Assembly: GCF_018614585.1 (NCBI RefSeq)
Contig: NZ_JAGGOI010000036.1
Coordinates: forward strand, 31,918 to 95,917
Source: Streptomyces sp. ISL-1
GTDB taxonomy: Bacteria > Actinomycetota > Actinomycetes > Streptomycetales > Streptomycetaceae
Reading direction: 5' to 3'
DNA: 64,000 bases
Positions 8,993-17,499 of this stretch are shown here, one piece after another. Both the position numbers and the translations under genes were made by a program. A model generated the notes under the pieces. The model was not told the DNA's origin and ran no database searches. It saw only the letters and a program-made list of their open reading frames with translations. Every line of letters starts with the position of its first letter. The stretch's first letter is position 1.

Positions 8993-9646
8993 GTGGAGCG
9001 GGCAGCCGACATCGTGCAGCCGCTCAAACCGAAGTTGCGCGGCTGGCTCCACGCGGGGATGGTTCCCGCCTCGCTGATCGCAGGCGTCTTCCTCATCCTT
9101 CTGGCCCGCACGCCGCAGGCGGTCCTTGCCTGCACCGTCTACGCCGTCACCGCCTGGCTGCTGTTCGGAACGAGCGCGGTGTACCACCGCGGCACCTGGG
9201 GGCCGCTCGGCGAGGCCGTCCTGCGGCGCCTCGACCACGCCAACATCTTCCTGATCATCGCCGGCACCTGCACTCCCCTGGCCGTACTCCTGCTCCCCCC
9301 GGGTCAGCGGACGGTCCTGCTGTGGATCGTGTGGACGGGCGCGCTGGCCGGCGTCGCCTTCCGCGTGCTGTGGGTCGGGGCTCCCCGCTGGCTGTACACG
9401 CCCTGCTACCTCGCCCTGGGCTGGGCACCGGTGCGCTACCTGCCCGACTTCCTGCACACCGGCGGGGCAGCCGTACTGACACTGATCGTGGCCGGTGGCC
9501 TCCTCTACAGCGCCGGCGCAGTCGTGTACGCCCTGCAGCGCCCAGACCCCTCACCCCGCTGGTTCGGGTACCACGAGGTCTTCCACGCGTTCACCGTGAC
9601 CGCCTTCGCGGCGCACTACACCGCCATCTGCCTCGCCGCCCCCTGA
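8993..9646 (+). CDS. Hemolysin III / TrhA family membrane protein
   Basis: An integral membrane protein of 217 residues with seven predicted hydrophobic segments. The hallmark zinc histidines of the hemolysin III/PAQR-like family are present: SAVYHR (about residue 65), DHANIFLIIAGT (about 84-95) and HEVFHAFTVTAFAAHY near the C-terminus (about 195-210). In bacteria, family members affect membrane lipid homeostasis; true haemolysis is usually not their role. The start is GTG; the 189-base gap upstream shows no clear ribosome binding site, so the start is less certain. Its neighbours are a pseudokinase and a broken rtcB, consistent with an accessory segment. Confidence 0.85.
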   Translation: MERAADIVQPLKPKLRGWLHAGMVPASLIAGVFLILLARTPQAVLACTVYAVTAWLLFGTSAVYHRGTWGPLGEAVLRRLDHANIFLIIAGTCTPLAVLLLPPGQRTVLLWIVWTGALAGVAFRVLWVGAPRWLYTPCYLALGWAPVRYLPDFLHTGGAAVLTLIVAGGLLYSAGAVVYALQRPDPSPRWFGYHEVFHAFTVTAFAAHYTAICLAAP

Positions 9647-9892
9647 CCCAGCCGTCTCCAGGCGGCCGCCCCATCACCCCGTGTTCCGGAGGCCAAGGCA
9701 GCCAGCGGCCAGTCGCGGACCGTCTCAATTTCCGTCTCATTCAGCCGCGTTCGCCGCTGTTCAACCGAGGCCACGGCCAGCTGGCTGATGGGATGGGATT
9801 CATCGCCTCTTGCGGACTGCGAACCACTGCCGCTCGCCTGGGTGGAGCGGTTCCGGCCGGGGCGGGATGGTGCCGGCCCCTTGGGGCACGTA

Positions 9893-10273
9893 TCACGGTC
9901 ACCACAACTATGTGGCGGACGAGCGGTACGAGGGCATGGACCTGCTGGTGACCCGTAAGGGCGCGATCCGGGCGGGCAGCGGGCGGTTCGGCATCATCCC
10001 GGGATCGATGGTCACCGGCTCGTGCATCGTCCGCGCCCTGGGTAACCCGAAGTCGTTCAACCCGGCGTCTGCGGGGCGGGTCGGAAGATGCGCCGGAGCG
10101 CTGCGAAGCGGCGGTTCCCGACGAAGGATCCGGAGGAGCAGACGCGGGGTGTGGAGTGCGGTGCGGACTCCGGCGTCGTGGATGAGATTCCGGGTGCGTA
10201 CAAGCCGATCGAGAAGGACATCGACCAGCAGCGGGACCTGGTGCCAGGCGTGGTCCGGGGCCTTGCGCTGTGA
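9893..10273 (+). pseudogene. Broken second rtcB (3' fragment)
   Basis: The segment encodes the last third of an RtcB protein. HHNYVADERYEGMDLLVTRK starts about 9901 and LGNPKSFN follows at about 10039. The frame is then lost around 10075-10085, just where SHGAGR should be, and resumes in another frame as AAKRRFPTKDPEEQTRGVEC to the end (10273). No N-terminal two thirds are present. It resembles the intact rtcB at 4850-6106 but differs at many bases, so it looks like an old paralogue or an independently acquired copy rather than a recent duplication. Confidence 0.85.
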
Positions 10274-10283
10274 TCGTGATTAA

Positions 10284-10603
10284 CGGAGCCTGGTGTCACA
10301 GCTCGCCTGCTCGGCCAGCCGTTGAGTTGTGGAGGCTGTGCGGTCCCCGCAGCCCGGCCGCCGGTGCGAAGGCTTCCAGATGCTGATCGCGCTGCCTGCC
10401 GCGCGGGGTGTCGACCAGGTCCCGTGTCCGGGACAGCCACAGATCCTCGCGCCGGAGGCCGTACCGAGGGACCTCTTCGTCTCTCACTCAAACGGCACTC
10501 AGGGGAGGTGCGAAGCGCCGACGGCTCACCTAATGGGAGCGGGAGACCGCGCCGCTCATGCGGTGGATGAGCGACGATCGGTGGTGAAGGAGGCCCGCAC
10601 GGC
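10284..10603. other. 320-base stretch without a convincing gene
   Basis: No reading frame here has a ribosome binding site plus recognisable content. A minus-strand frame (10296-10487) ends in a coherent-looking tail but matches nothing I know. The last 25 bases hold GAAGGAGG, the ribosome binding site of the next gene. Confidence 0.4.
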
Positions 10604-12637
10604 ATGCACCCCGACTACGCCGCGGCACTGATCCACGCGCTGTTCACCCAGCCCCCGATCGGCCTGCACGTACTGGACCCCGATCTACGGATCGTGCGGT
10701 TCAACACCGCGGCGCCGGGCGCGCAGGGCTTCAGTGAGAGTGAGGCCGTGGGCCGGACCCTGGCGGATCTCGGGTTCGTCGCGGACGACGTCGACCGCAT
10801 GCTCCGCGGCGTGCTGGCCACTGGGGAACCGGTCAGCAACTTCCAGTACGAAGGCCGTCTGCCCCGCGGTCCCGATGGGGTGCGGGCGCTGGCCATCTCG
10901 GCATTCCGCCTGCAGAGCGCCGACGGCCGCATCCTGGGGGTCGCCGCCACGGTGGTCGACATCACCGAGCAGCACCGCGCCCAGCGACGGCTGGAACTGC
11001 TGTACCGCGCCGGTGAACAGATCGGGACCACTCTGGATGTGTTCCGTACGGCGCAGGAGCTCGCTGATATCGCCGCGCCGGGCCTGGCCGACGCGGTGGC
11101 GGTCGACGTTCTCGATACCGTGCTGCACGGCGAAGCCCCCGCTCCGGGGCCCTTGCTCAACCCGGTCACCCTGCGACGGGCGGGCTTCCGGGCGGCCGCC
11201 CCGGAGGCGGTCCGGACCTCGTACGAGGTCGGTGGTGTCAGGGTGATGCGGTACGGCAGCCCTTATGCCCAGTCCCTGACCGACCTGCGGCCACGTCTCA
11301 TTCGCAGACTCGGAACGGACGAAAGGTGGCCGACCAGGGATCCGGTTGCCGCCCAGATACTGCGGGACGCGGGTGCGCACTCGCTCATGGCCGTGCCGCT
11401 GGCGGCACGCGGAGTGGTCCTCGGGATTGCGGCCTTCTTCCGCACGGAGGGTTCACCGCCCTTCGAGGATGCCGACCTGAGCGTCGCCGCCGACCTGGTG
11501 GCCCGTGCCGCGGTGTGCATCGACAACGCCCGCCGCTATACGCGCGAGCACACCCTCGCCCGACTCACTCAACGATCATTGGTGCCCACCCGGCTGCCCA
11601 CGCACACGGCCGTGGAGACCGCGTACACCTATCTGCCGGTGGCCTCCAGCGGCGCGTGGTACGACGTCATCCCGCTGTCCGGCGCGCGGGTCGCGCTCGT
11701 GGCCGGCGATGTGTCCGGGCGGGGCATGGGGACCGTGACCACGATGGGACGATTGCGTACGGCAGTCACGGCCTTCGCCGCCATGGACCTGCCGCCCGAC
11801 GAGCTTCTCGAACGCCTCCACAGCCTGACCGGGGAACTCGCACGCGACTCCTTGCCTGCACAGGACGAGCACAGGCCGGCGCTGACGGCGACCTGCCTCT
11901 ACACCGTCTACGACCCCTCCGACGGCAGCTGTGTCCTCTCGCGCGCCGGCCACCCTCCGCCCGTGCTGGGAGTACCCGACGGCACGGTGCGGATCATTGA
12001 AAGCCCGACCGGCCCAGTCCTGGGACGAGGAGCCTCTTCGTACACGACCACGCGCGTGGACGTGCCCGAGGGCAGCATCCTCGCCCTCCACAACACCGGG
12101 CTCCTCCAGGGCACCACGGAAAGCCGACTCCCCCTCTACCGGGAAGCCCTGGGCAGACCCACGGGGACCCTGCAGGACACCTGCGACGCTCTGGCTGCCG
12201 CACTGCTCCCCGAGCCCCCCGACGACGACGCCCTGCTGCTACTCGCACGTACCCGCGCACTCGGCCCGGACGAACTGGCCTCCTGGACGCTGGCCAACGC
12301 CCCCGAGAGCGCCGCCCAGGCCCGCCGTCTGGTCAGCGGACGGCTCGCGGAATGGGACCTCTCAGACCTGGACTTCACCACCGGGCTCATCGCCAGCGAA
12401 CTGGTGACCAATGCCCTCCGCTACTCCGAAGGGCCGATTGAGCTCCGCCTGATCCGCGACGCGGTTTTGACCTGTGAGGTCACGGACTCGAGCAACGCCT
12501 CTCCACATCTGCGACACGCCGAGGACGACGACGAAGGCGGCCGTGGCTTGTACCTGGTCGCCCAGTTCACCCAGGACTGGGGCACCCGACGCACTGAGAG
12601 AGGCAAGACCATCTGGACGGAGCAGACGCTCCACTGA
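10604..12637 (+). CDS. PAS-GAF-SpoIIE-HATPase regulator, phosphatase centre altered
   Basis: A 677-residue cytoplasmic signalling protein. Domains in order: PAS (about 8-125), GAF (about 140-310), SpoIIE/PP2C-like phosphatase (about 325-540) and an anti-sigma-type HATPase (about 555-675) with N-box ELVTNALRYS and GRGLYLV. Such proteins usually control anti-sigma/anti-anti-sigma partner switching. Two usually invariant metal ligands differ: the GGDWYD motif reads SGAWYD with Ala351, and the later Y-T-D-G motif reads HNTG. GDVSGRG and the final DDDALLL remain. Inference: weak or absent phosphatase activity, with the kinase-like module possibly the working part. GGAGG lies 10 bases before the ATG. 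Confidence 0.88.
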   Translation: MHPDYAAALIHALFTQPPIGLHVLDPDLRIVRFNTAAPGAQGFSESEAVGRTLADLGFVADDVDRMLRGVLATGEPVSNFQYEGRLPRGPDGVRALAISAFRLQSADGRILGVAATVVDITEQHRAQRRLELLYRAGEQIGTTLDVFRTAQELADIAAPGLADAVAVDVLDTVLHGEAPAPGPLLNPVTLRRAGFRAAAPEAVRTSYEVGGVRVMRYGSPYAQSLTDLRPRLIRRLGTDERWPTRDPVAAQILRDAGAHSLMAVPLAARGVVLGIAAFFRTEGSPPFEDADLSVAADLVARAAVCIDNARRYTREHTLARLTQRSLVPTRLPTHTAVETAYTYLPVASSGAWYDVIPLSGARVALVAGDVSGRGMGTVTTMGRLRTAVTAFAAMDLPPDELLERLHSLTGELARDSLPAQDEHRPALTATCLYTVYDPSDGSCVLSRAGHPPPVLGVPDGTVRIIESPTGPVLGRGASSYTTTRVDVPEGSILALHNTGLLQGTTESRLPLYREALGRPTGTLQDTCDALAAALLPEPPDDDALLLLARTRALGPDELASWTLANAPESAAQARRLVSGRLAEWDLSDLDFTTGLIASELVTNALRYSEGPIELRLIRDAVLTCEVTDSSNASPHLRHAEDDDEGGRGLYLVAQFTQDWGTRRTERGKTIWTEQTLH

Positions 12638-12697
12638 CCCAAGCACGTATGCGGGCGCCGGCATGAACGAGCCCGGCACCGTCCACGCCGATTGGCG

Positions 12698-13462
12698 TCA
12701 CAGCTCCCTGTGGACCTTGGAGTTGGAGGCCTGGGCGCGGGGGCGGACCACCATCAGGTCGATGTTCACGTGGGAGGGGCGGGTGACCGCCCAGGTGATG
12801 GTGTCGGCGACATCGTCGGCCGTGAGGGGCTCCGCCACGCCCTCGTAGACCTTCGCGGCCTTCTCCTCGTCGCCACGGAAGCGGGTCGTCGCGAACTCCT
12901 CGGTCTTGACCAGTCCGGGGGCGATCTCGATCACGCGGACGGGGGTGCCGACGATCTCCAGGCGGAGGGTCTCGGCGAGGACGTGGGCGCCGTGCTTGGC
13001 CGCGACGTAGCCTCCGCCGCCCTCGTAGGTGGCGTGGCCCGCGGTGGAGGAGAGGATCACAACGGTGCCGTCGCCGCCGGCGGTGAGGGCCGGGAGCAGC
13101 GCCTGCGTGGTGTTGAGTGTGCCGATGACGTTGACCTCGAACATCTGGCGCCAGTCGGCGGGGTCGCCGGTGGCGACGGGGTCCGCGCCGAGTGCGCCGC
13201 CCGCGTTGTTCACGAGGACGTCGCAGCGGTCGAGGGAGGCGGCGAAGGCGTCGACGGCCGGCCGGTCGGTGACGTCGAGGGCGTACGCGGTGGCGCGGTG
13301 GCCCGCGCGGGTGAGCTCCGCCGCGAGAGCCTCGATGCGGCCCTTGCGGCGGGCGGTGAGGACGACGTGGTAGCCGGCGGCGGCGAGTTGGCGTGCGGTG
13401 GCGGCGCCGATGCCGCTGCTGGCTCCGGTGACGACGGCGACGGCGGTCCCAGCGGCGGTCAT
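12698..13462 (-). CDS. Short-chain dehydrogenase/reductase
   Basis: A classical SDR of 254 residues that would oxidise or reduce an alcohol/carbonyl using NAD(P)(H). The Rossmann motif TGASSGIG (about 12-19), NNAG (about 88-91), catalytic Ser in LSSTAG (about 138) and the YVAAK motif (about 152-156) are all present. ARR just after beta-2 suggests NADPH preference. No substrate can be assigned. It converges on the regulator to its left; the YnfA-like gene upstream is on the same strand with 72 bases between. Confidence 0.88.
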   Translation of the reverse strand: MTAAGTAVAVVTGASSGIGAATARQLAAAGYHVVLTARRKGRIEALAAELTRAGHRATAYALDVTDRPAVDAFAASLDRCDVLVNNAGGALGADPVATGDPADWRQMFEVNVIGTLNTTQALLPALTAGGDGTVVILSSTAGHATYEGGGGYVAAKHGAHVLAETLRLEIVGTPVRVIEIAPGLVKTEEFATTRFRGDEEKAAKVYEGVAEPLTADDVADTITWAVTRPSHVNIDLMVVRPRAQASNSKVHREL

Positions 13463-13534
13463 GTCCTACTCCTCGCGTGTGATCGATACGCGGCCCAGGA
13501 TAGGCCGACCTGGCGGGCGGGGGCGGCCGTGGCG

Positions 13535-13870
13535 TCAGCGGCCCCGCGGGGCGTACATGATCAGCGCCATGCCCGCGAGGCAGACCAGCGCGCCGATCAC
13601 GTCCCACCGGTCCGGGCGGTAGCCGTCCGCGACCATGCCCCAGGCGATGGAGCCGGCGACGAAGACTCCGCCGTACGCGGCGAGAATGCGGCCGAACTCG
13701 CCCTCCGGCTGGAGCGTGGCCACAAAGCCGTACGCACCGAGAGCGATGACGCCCGCGCCGATCCAGATCCAGCCCCGGTGCTCGCGCAGTCCCTGCCAGA
13801 CGAGCCAGGCGCCGCCGATCTCGAAGAGGGCGGCGAGGAGGAAGAGAGCAGCGGAACGGACGACGAGCAT
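13535..13870 (-). CDS. YnfA/UPF0060 family membrane protein
   Basis: A 111-residue protein with four transmembrane helices, typical for YnfA/UPF0060, a small-multidrug-resistance-like family. Recognisable parts are LAALFEIGGAWLVWQG near the N-terminus and YGGVFVAGSIAWGMVADGYRPDRWD in the second half. The start MLVVRSAA is preferred over a 24-residue upstream extension that lacks hydrophobic character. Transport function is inferred from family only. Confidence 0.88.
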   Translation of the reverse strand: MLVVRSAALFLLAALFEIGGAWLVWQGLREHRGWIWIGAGVIALGAYGFVATLQPEGEFGRILAAYGGVFVAGSIAWGMVADGYRPDRWDVIGALVCLAGMALIMYAPRGR

Positions 13871-13958
13871 GGGCTCAGCGTGCCACGCAAGAAGCCGAGG
13901 ACTCGCCGGAGTTGATGGACAATCAGGAAAAATGGCATCCAATGGGTATCTTCACGTC

Positions 13959-14441
13959 ATGTGTCTGAGGCGCAAGGCGCTGCTGGCGGTGTCCGCCGCA
14001 GCGGTGATGGTGGTTGGACTGGGTACGAACGCGGACGCCGGTGACAGGGCGATCGCGCCGGAGGCTGACGTGGCGCACCACGGCCATGTCTCGTTGGCGA
14101 GCGGGCGGCTCGGGGTCTCGCTGGTCACCGGGAATCATGGTCCGTCGAGCCTCGCGAACGTCACCGTGCGGCTGTCCTTCTCGGTGCCGCTGGTCGATGC
14201 CCAGGTGCTCCCCGTCGGCTGTCTGCGGGGCGACGAAAGGCTGGTGCTGTGTGCGACGGGCCCGCTGCGGGCTGCCGGCAGCGGACACCGGGTCGCGCTC
14301 GATCTGCGGACGGTAGGCACGCCGGAGGAGGTGGTCGTGCGGATCGGCACGCAGTGGAACGGCGGCGCGACCGACCGGAACCCGGACAACAACGAGCACC
14401 GGGTGCTGGTGCCGGCCACCGGCGACCCCTACATGTTCTGA
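13959..14441 (+). CDS. Secreted hypothetical protein
   Basis: About 160 residues. MCLRRKALLAVSAAAVMVVG forms a signal peptide with likely cleavage after NADA. The mature part (about 130 residues) contains NHGPSSLANVTVRLSFSVP and two cysteines (GCLRG and LCATG), and looks like a small beta-sandwich of the DUF11/CARDB-like kind (N-G-P-S...V-V-R-I pattern, ending in DNNEH). An alternative ATG at 13932 has AGGA close upstream. Secretion is well supported; its role is unknown. Confidence 0.7.
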   Translation: MCLRRKALLAVSAAAVMVVGLGTNADAGDRAIAPEADVAHHGHVSLASGRLGVSLVTGNHGPSSLANVTVRLSFSVPLVDAQVLPVGCLRGDERLVLCATGPLRAAGSGHRVALDLRTVGTPEEVVVRIGTQWNGGATDRNPDNNEHRVLVPATGDPYMF

Positions 14442-14512
14442 CGGGTGGGTCATGGCCGGCTGTGGTGTCCGCTGTGGGGGCGCGCGCCGGGCCGCGGGGT
14501 GCGTCTGCTCCG

Positions 14513-14518
14513 TACAAT
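14513..14518 (+). promoter_or_regulatory. -10 box for a leaderless marR transcript
   Basis: TACAAT ends 6 bases before the ATG of the MarR gene, and no ribosome binding site precedes that ATG. The spacing predicts transcription starting at the A of the start codon. Confidence 0.55.
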
Positions 14519-14524
14519 CTCTGC

Positions 14525-15007
14525 ATGACGCAGAAGGATTCGGCCGGGCGCGGCAGGCTGATGGACGAGCTGTCCACCGCCTCGCGCCGCTACATGGCCT
14601 CGTACGCCCTGTTCAACCAGGCCCTCGCCGACCATCTGCGGCTCCACCCCACCGATCTGCAGTGCCTCAACCTGCTCGGGCTCGAACCCGGTCCGGTCAC
14701 CACCGGGCGGGTCGCCGAACTGACCGGGCTGACCACCGGGTCCGCGACGCGGCTCGTCGACCGGCTGGAGCGGGCGGGGTATGTCACGCGCGAGCGTGAC
14801 GCCGAGGACCGGCGGCGGGTGCTGGTGACGCTGGCGCCCGAGCGGATGGCGGAGTTCGGCGCGGTGTGGCAGAAGCTGAACGGCTCCTGGTTCGACATGT
14901 TCGACGCGTACAGCGATGAGGAGATCGCCCTTCTCACGTCGCACATGCGGCGGACCGTGGAGCTCAGCGCCGCACAGGTCGAGCGCCTGCGGGAAGGTGA
15001 TCTGTAG
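14525..15007 (+). CDS. MarR family transcriptional regulator
   Basis: A 160-residue winged-helix regulator. The DNA-recognition region GRVAELTGLTTGSATRLVDR (about 60-80) and the wing containing RERDAEDRRRVLVTL (about 90-105) are typical of MarR, flanked by the dimerisation helices. It probably represses a nearby or its own promoter in response to a small ligand. The start codon sits directly after a -10 box, suggesting a leaderless mRNA. The target is unknown; the nearest genes are a secreted protein and a Mut7-C protein. Confidence 0.88.
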   Translation: MTQKDSAGRGRLMDELSTASRRYMASYALFNQALADHLRLHPTDLQCLNLLGLEPGPVTTGRVAELTGLTTGSATRLVDRLERAGYVTRERDAEDRRRVLVTLAPERMAEFGAVWQKLNGSWFDMFDAYSDEEIALLTSHMRRTVELSAAQVERLREGDL

Positions 15008-15048
15008 CCGCTGGGACGCCCCGCCATGCCCGGGTATGCGCCGGCGCG

Positions 15049-15105
15049 CCCGGGTCTGCTCAGCCCTCCCGAGTCTGCTAAGCCTTCCCGGGTCTGCTCA
15101 GCCCT
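15049..15105. repeat. Three tandem 19-bp repeats
   Basis: The unit CCCGGGTCTGCTCAGCCCT occurs at 15049-15067, 15068-15086 (three mismatches) and 15087-15105, between the converging MarR and Mut7-C genes. A fourth partial CCCGGGCAGCC follows. Confidence 0.75.
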
Positions 15106-15124
15106 CCCGGGCAGCCGGGGCGAA

Positions 15125-15859
15125 CTACGCCGCCGCGCCGCCGAATTCCCGTAGCGCCTGCGCGACGATCGCCTCGAGCCGCGCGTGGTGCGCGCCCCGC
15201 CAGTACACGCGCTCGCACGCCGTGCACTGCGCGAACACGTCGTATGTGCGCTGCGTGCCCTGCTCCAGCTGGTCCTGGACCGAGTTCTTGTCGGCGTCAG
15301 TCAGCCGGCCGTTGCAGGCCGTGCATCGGGTCCAGGGTGCGAGCCGGGGCGTGAACCGCTCCAGTACGTCGCGCAGTTGGTCCTCGGGCCGGTCGCTGTA
15401 GACATACGCTCCCGCCCAGATCTCCCGGCGCCGCAGCAGCCCGCGGTCACGGGACAGCAGTACCCGGCGCTCCCGCGCCGAGAGGGTGGCCAGCGCCGGG
15501 TCGCCGATGTCCTCGTTCTCGTACGCCGCATCGACCCCGAGGAGCCGCAGCCGCCGCGCCAGCGTGCCGAGGTGGACGTCGAGCAGGAACCGCAGCGGGG
15601 CGCCGGGGACCCGCTGTGGCCGCTCGACGCCGTACACCTCGACGTGTTCGCCCGCGCGGGGGATGTGCGAGACGGCCACCTGGCGGCCGTCGACGAGCAG
15701 CCTGCCCGCCTCGGTGAGCGGGACGCCGAGCGACTCGACGACATGGCCGAGCGTCGACGATCCGTCGGTGACCAGGGTCGTACGCCCCTGGCGGCGCTCC
15801 TGAGGGACGAAGAGGCGCAGCTCAGGGGAGACGCTGAGGTGGATTTCCGGTCCGTTCAC
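15125..15859 (-). CDS. Mut7-C RNase domain protein with N-terminal ubiquitin-like domain
   Basis: A 244-residue protein. The N-terminal ~85 residues form the Mut7-C ubiquitin-like domain. The Mut7-C PIN-like RNase domain (about 90-240) begins FLLDVHLGTLARRLRLLG, contains the acidic ENEDIGD and LLSRDRGLL segments, and ends in a four-cysteine zinc ribbon (CTAC at about 178 and CTAC at about 212). Family knowledge: Mut7-C is a predicted ribonuclease fold related to PIN domains; the bacterial role is undetermined. It converges on marR across the 19-bp repeats. Confidence 0.85.
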   Translation of the reverse strand: MNGPEIHLSVSPELRLFVPQERRQGRTTLVTDGSSTLGHVVESLGVPLTEAGRLLVDGRQVAVSHIPRAGEHVEVYGVERPQRVPGAPLRFLLDVHLGTLARRLRLLGVDAAYENEDIGDPALATLSARERRVLLSRDRGLLRRREIWAGAYVYSDRPEDQLRDVLERFTPRLAPWTRCTACNGRLTDADKNSVQDQLEQGTQRTYDVFAQCTACERVYWRGAHHARLEAIVAQALREFGGAAA

Positions 15860-15912
15860 GCTGTCAGCATGTCATCGGGCGGCGTATGCCAGCCAGGTTG
15901 TTTCGGGAGGGC

Positions 15913-16755
15913 TCAGGCGCGGAAGGCGTCCGCGTTCTCCTTCGCCCACTCGGCGAAGGTGCGGGCCGGGTGGCCGGTCAGTTCCTCGACGGTACGGGTG
16001 AGGGGAGGGGGCGAGCCGTCCGCCGAGGCCCAGTAGTCGAGCAGCGCGTCCGCGAAGGCGCTCGGCAGGTACTCGGCCACGGACTCCTTCCATGACTCAC
16101 GGGTCACGGCGTTGAAGGCAATGGGCCGGCCCGCGGCGCGTTCGAGGATCGCGATCTGCTGGGTGAAGGTGAGTGTTTCGGGGCCGGTCAGGTGGTACGT
16201 CGCGCCCCGCAGCGACGGTCGGGTGAGGACGGCGAGCGCGGCCTCGGCTATGTCCCGTTCGTGGATGGGATCGCTGTAACTGTCCGGGTAGGGAAGGTCG
16301 ATCGCGCCCGTGGAGTTCAGCACCCACGGCCACTGGAGGGCGTTGCTCGCGAACGCGCCCGGCTGCAGCACGGTCGTCTCGATGGGCGAGGCCGCAAGCG
16401 ACTGCTCGACCGCCAGGTGGGACTTGGCGATCGCATTGCCGGCGGCGTCGGGGTCCCGTACGGAGCTGGAGGAGAGCAGCACGATGTGTTCGACGCCCGC
16501 CGCCCCCGCCTCGTCGAGGAACGCGTCGATTTGCGAGGCCTCGGCGTACAGGAACACGGAGGTCACGGAGTCCAGGGCGGCGGCGAAGGTCGCGGGGTCG
16601 TCGAGCGCGCACTTCACGGCGTCGACGCCCGAGGGGAGGGTGAGCTTCTCGGGGCGGGCGGACGCCGCCCGGACGGTGGCTCCCGCCTCGTGGAGGAGGA
16701 GCGTAAGGAGGGTGGAGCCGACTTTGCCGCGGCTTCCGGTGATGAGGATGGTCAT
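15913..16755 (-). CDS. NmrA-like NAD(P)-binding protein
   Basis: A 280-residue atypical SDR. The N-terminal MTILITGSRGKVGSTLL is the NmrA/quinone-oxidoreductase-2 type nucleotide-binding motif. The C-terminal half carries the DIAEAALAVL and YHLTGPETLTF segments characteristic of NmrA-like proteins, and no catalytic Tyr-x-x-x-Lys is obvious. Members act as redox sensors or NAD(P)H:quinone reductases. A promoter overlapped by a direct repeat lies upstream, suggesting control by a repressor not encoded next to it. Confidence 0.85.
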   Translation of the reverse strand: MTILITGSRGKVGSTLLTLLLHEAGATVRAASARPEKLTLPSGVDAVKCALDDPATFAAALDSVTSVFLYAEASQIDAFLDEAGAAGVEHIVLLSSSSVRDPDAAGNAIAKSHLAVEQSLAASPIETTVLQPGAFASNALQWPWVLNSTGAIDLPYPDSYSDPIHERDIAEAALAVLTRPSLRGATYHLTGPETLTFTQQIAILERAAGRPIAFNAVTRESWKESVAEYLPSAFADALLDYWASADGSPPPLTRTVEELTGHPARTFAEWAKENADAFRA

Positions 16756-16826
16756 GTCTGCGGTTCCTTGAGGAGTCAGGGCGTCAGGGAGTCACGCCGG
16801 GCTGAGCCTTATGGTTGCTGTAACGC

Positions 16827-16861
16827 AGGATATGCGTCACGTAGAATCTGTGTCACGCAGA
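16827..16861 (-). promoter_or_regulatory. Promoter with overlapping direct repeats upstream of the NmrA-like gene
   Basis: On the minus strand, GTGACA (16851-16856) and TATCCT (16827-16832) are separated by 18 bases, a plausible -35/-10 pair. Two direct repeats, GTCACGTAGA (16836-16845) and GTCACGCAGA (16852-16861), lie 16 bases apart within it. A bound repressor would occlude the polymerase. Confidence 0.45.
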
Positions 16862-16905
16862 TAAAAATCTCGAAAAGGCTCACTCGTCAAGGGGCCGCGG
16901 TGGGG

Positions 16906-17454
16906 CTATGGCGTCGGCTCCCCGATGTCCCGGGTCTCACCCAGGTCCAGCCGCCAGTCGTTCGACCGCAGCAAGTTCCCCGGCGGGTACTCGAATTCGC
17001 ACTCGCCCACCAGCGAGAAGCCCGCCTTCCTGCACACCGCGTTCGACGGCCCGTTGGCGACGGACGGGAAGGCGTGCAGGTAACGGTGCTTGTGCTGCGC
17101 CCTCGCCTCCTTGACCACGGCCAGCGTGCCTGCCGTGGCTATGCCCCGCCCCTGGAAGGCCGGCAGGACGCCCCAGCCCGTCTCGTACACCTGCTGCCCG
17201 TCCCACGTCTTCTCCCAGAAGCCGACCGTGCCCGCCGCCTCCCCGCCCGCCGACAGGACGATGCGGTACATCCGGCCTTTCCCCGTCCGGTCCGTGCTGA
17301 GATCGACATGCCGCAGGTGCCGCTTGATCAGCTGTTCTTCCGTCTCCGGGCCTCCGAGGTGATCCATCAGCTCCGGCGCGTTCGCAGCGCGGAGCAGGTC
17401 GAAGTCGTCCTCGGACCATGGCTCGATCCGTACCGCCGGTGCTTTGATCTCCAT
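16906..17454 (-). CDS. GNAT family N-acetyltransferase
   Basis: About 182 residues with the GNAT fold of the RimJ/RimL type. WGVLPAFQGRGIATAG (about 93-108) is the acetyl-CoA binding motif A (Q-x-x-G-x-G/A), followed by NAVCRKAGF (motif B). The chosen start MEIKAP is internal to a much longer open frame; a GTG three codons upstream is possible. The substrate is unknown. It diverges from the gene at 17500 with about 45 bases between them. Confidence 0.86.
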   Translation of the reverse strand: MEIKAPAVRIEPWSEDDFDLLRAANAPELMDHLGGPETEEQLIKRHLRHVDLSTDRTGKGRMYRIVLSAGGEAAGTVGFWEKTWDGQQVYETGWGVLPAFQGRGIATAGTLAVVKEARAQHKHRYLHAFPSVANGPSNAVCRKAGFSLVGECEFEYPPGNLLRSNDWRLDLGETRDIGEPTP

Positions 17455-17499
17455 GTCATGCACTGTAGGCCGAGGGTCCGACAACCGGGGGTCCGAACG

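Noticed and set aside
9647..9892. Segment with CGTCTCA-like direct repeats suggesting an attachment site
   Set aside because: No integrase or tRNA gene is nearby and only short repeats are seen.
10296..10487. 63-residue minus-strand frame with a coherent tail
   Set aside because: No ribosome binding site and no recognised family; kept only as a note in the gap entry.
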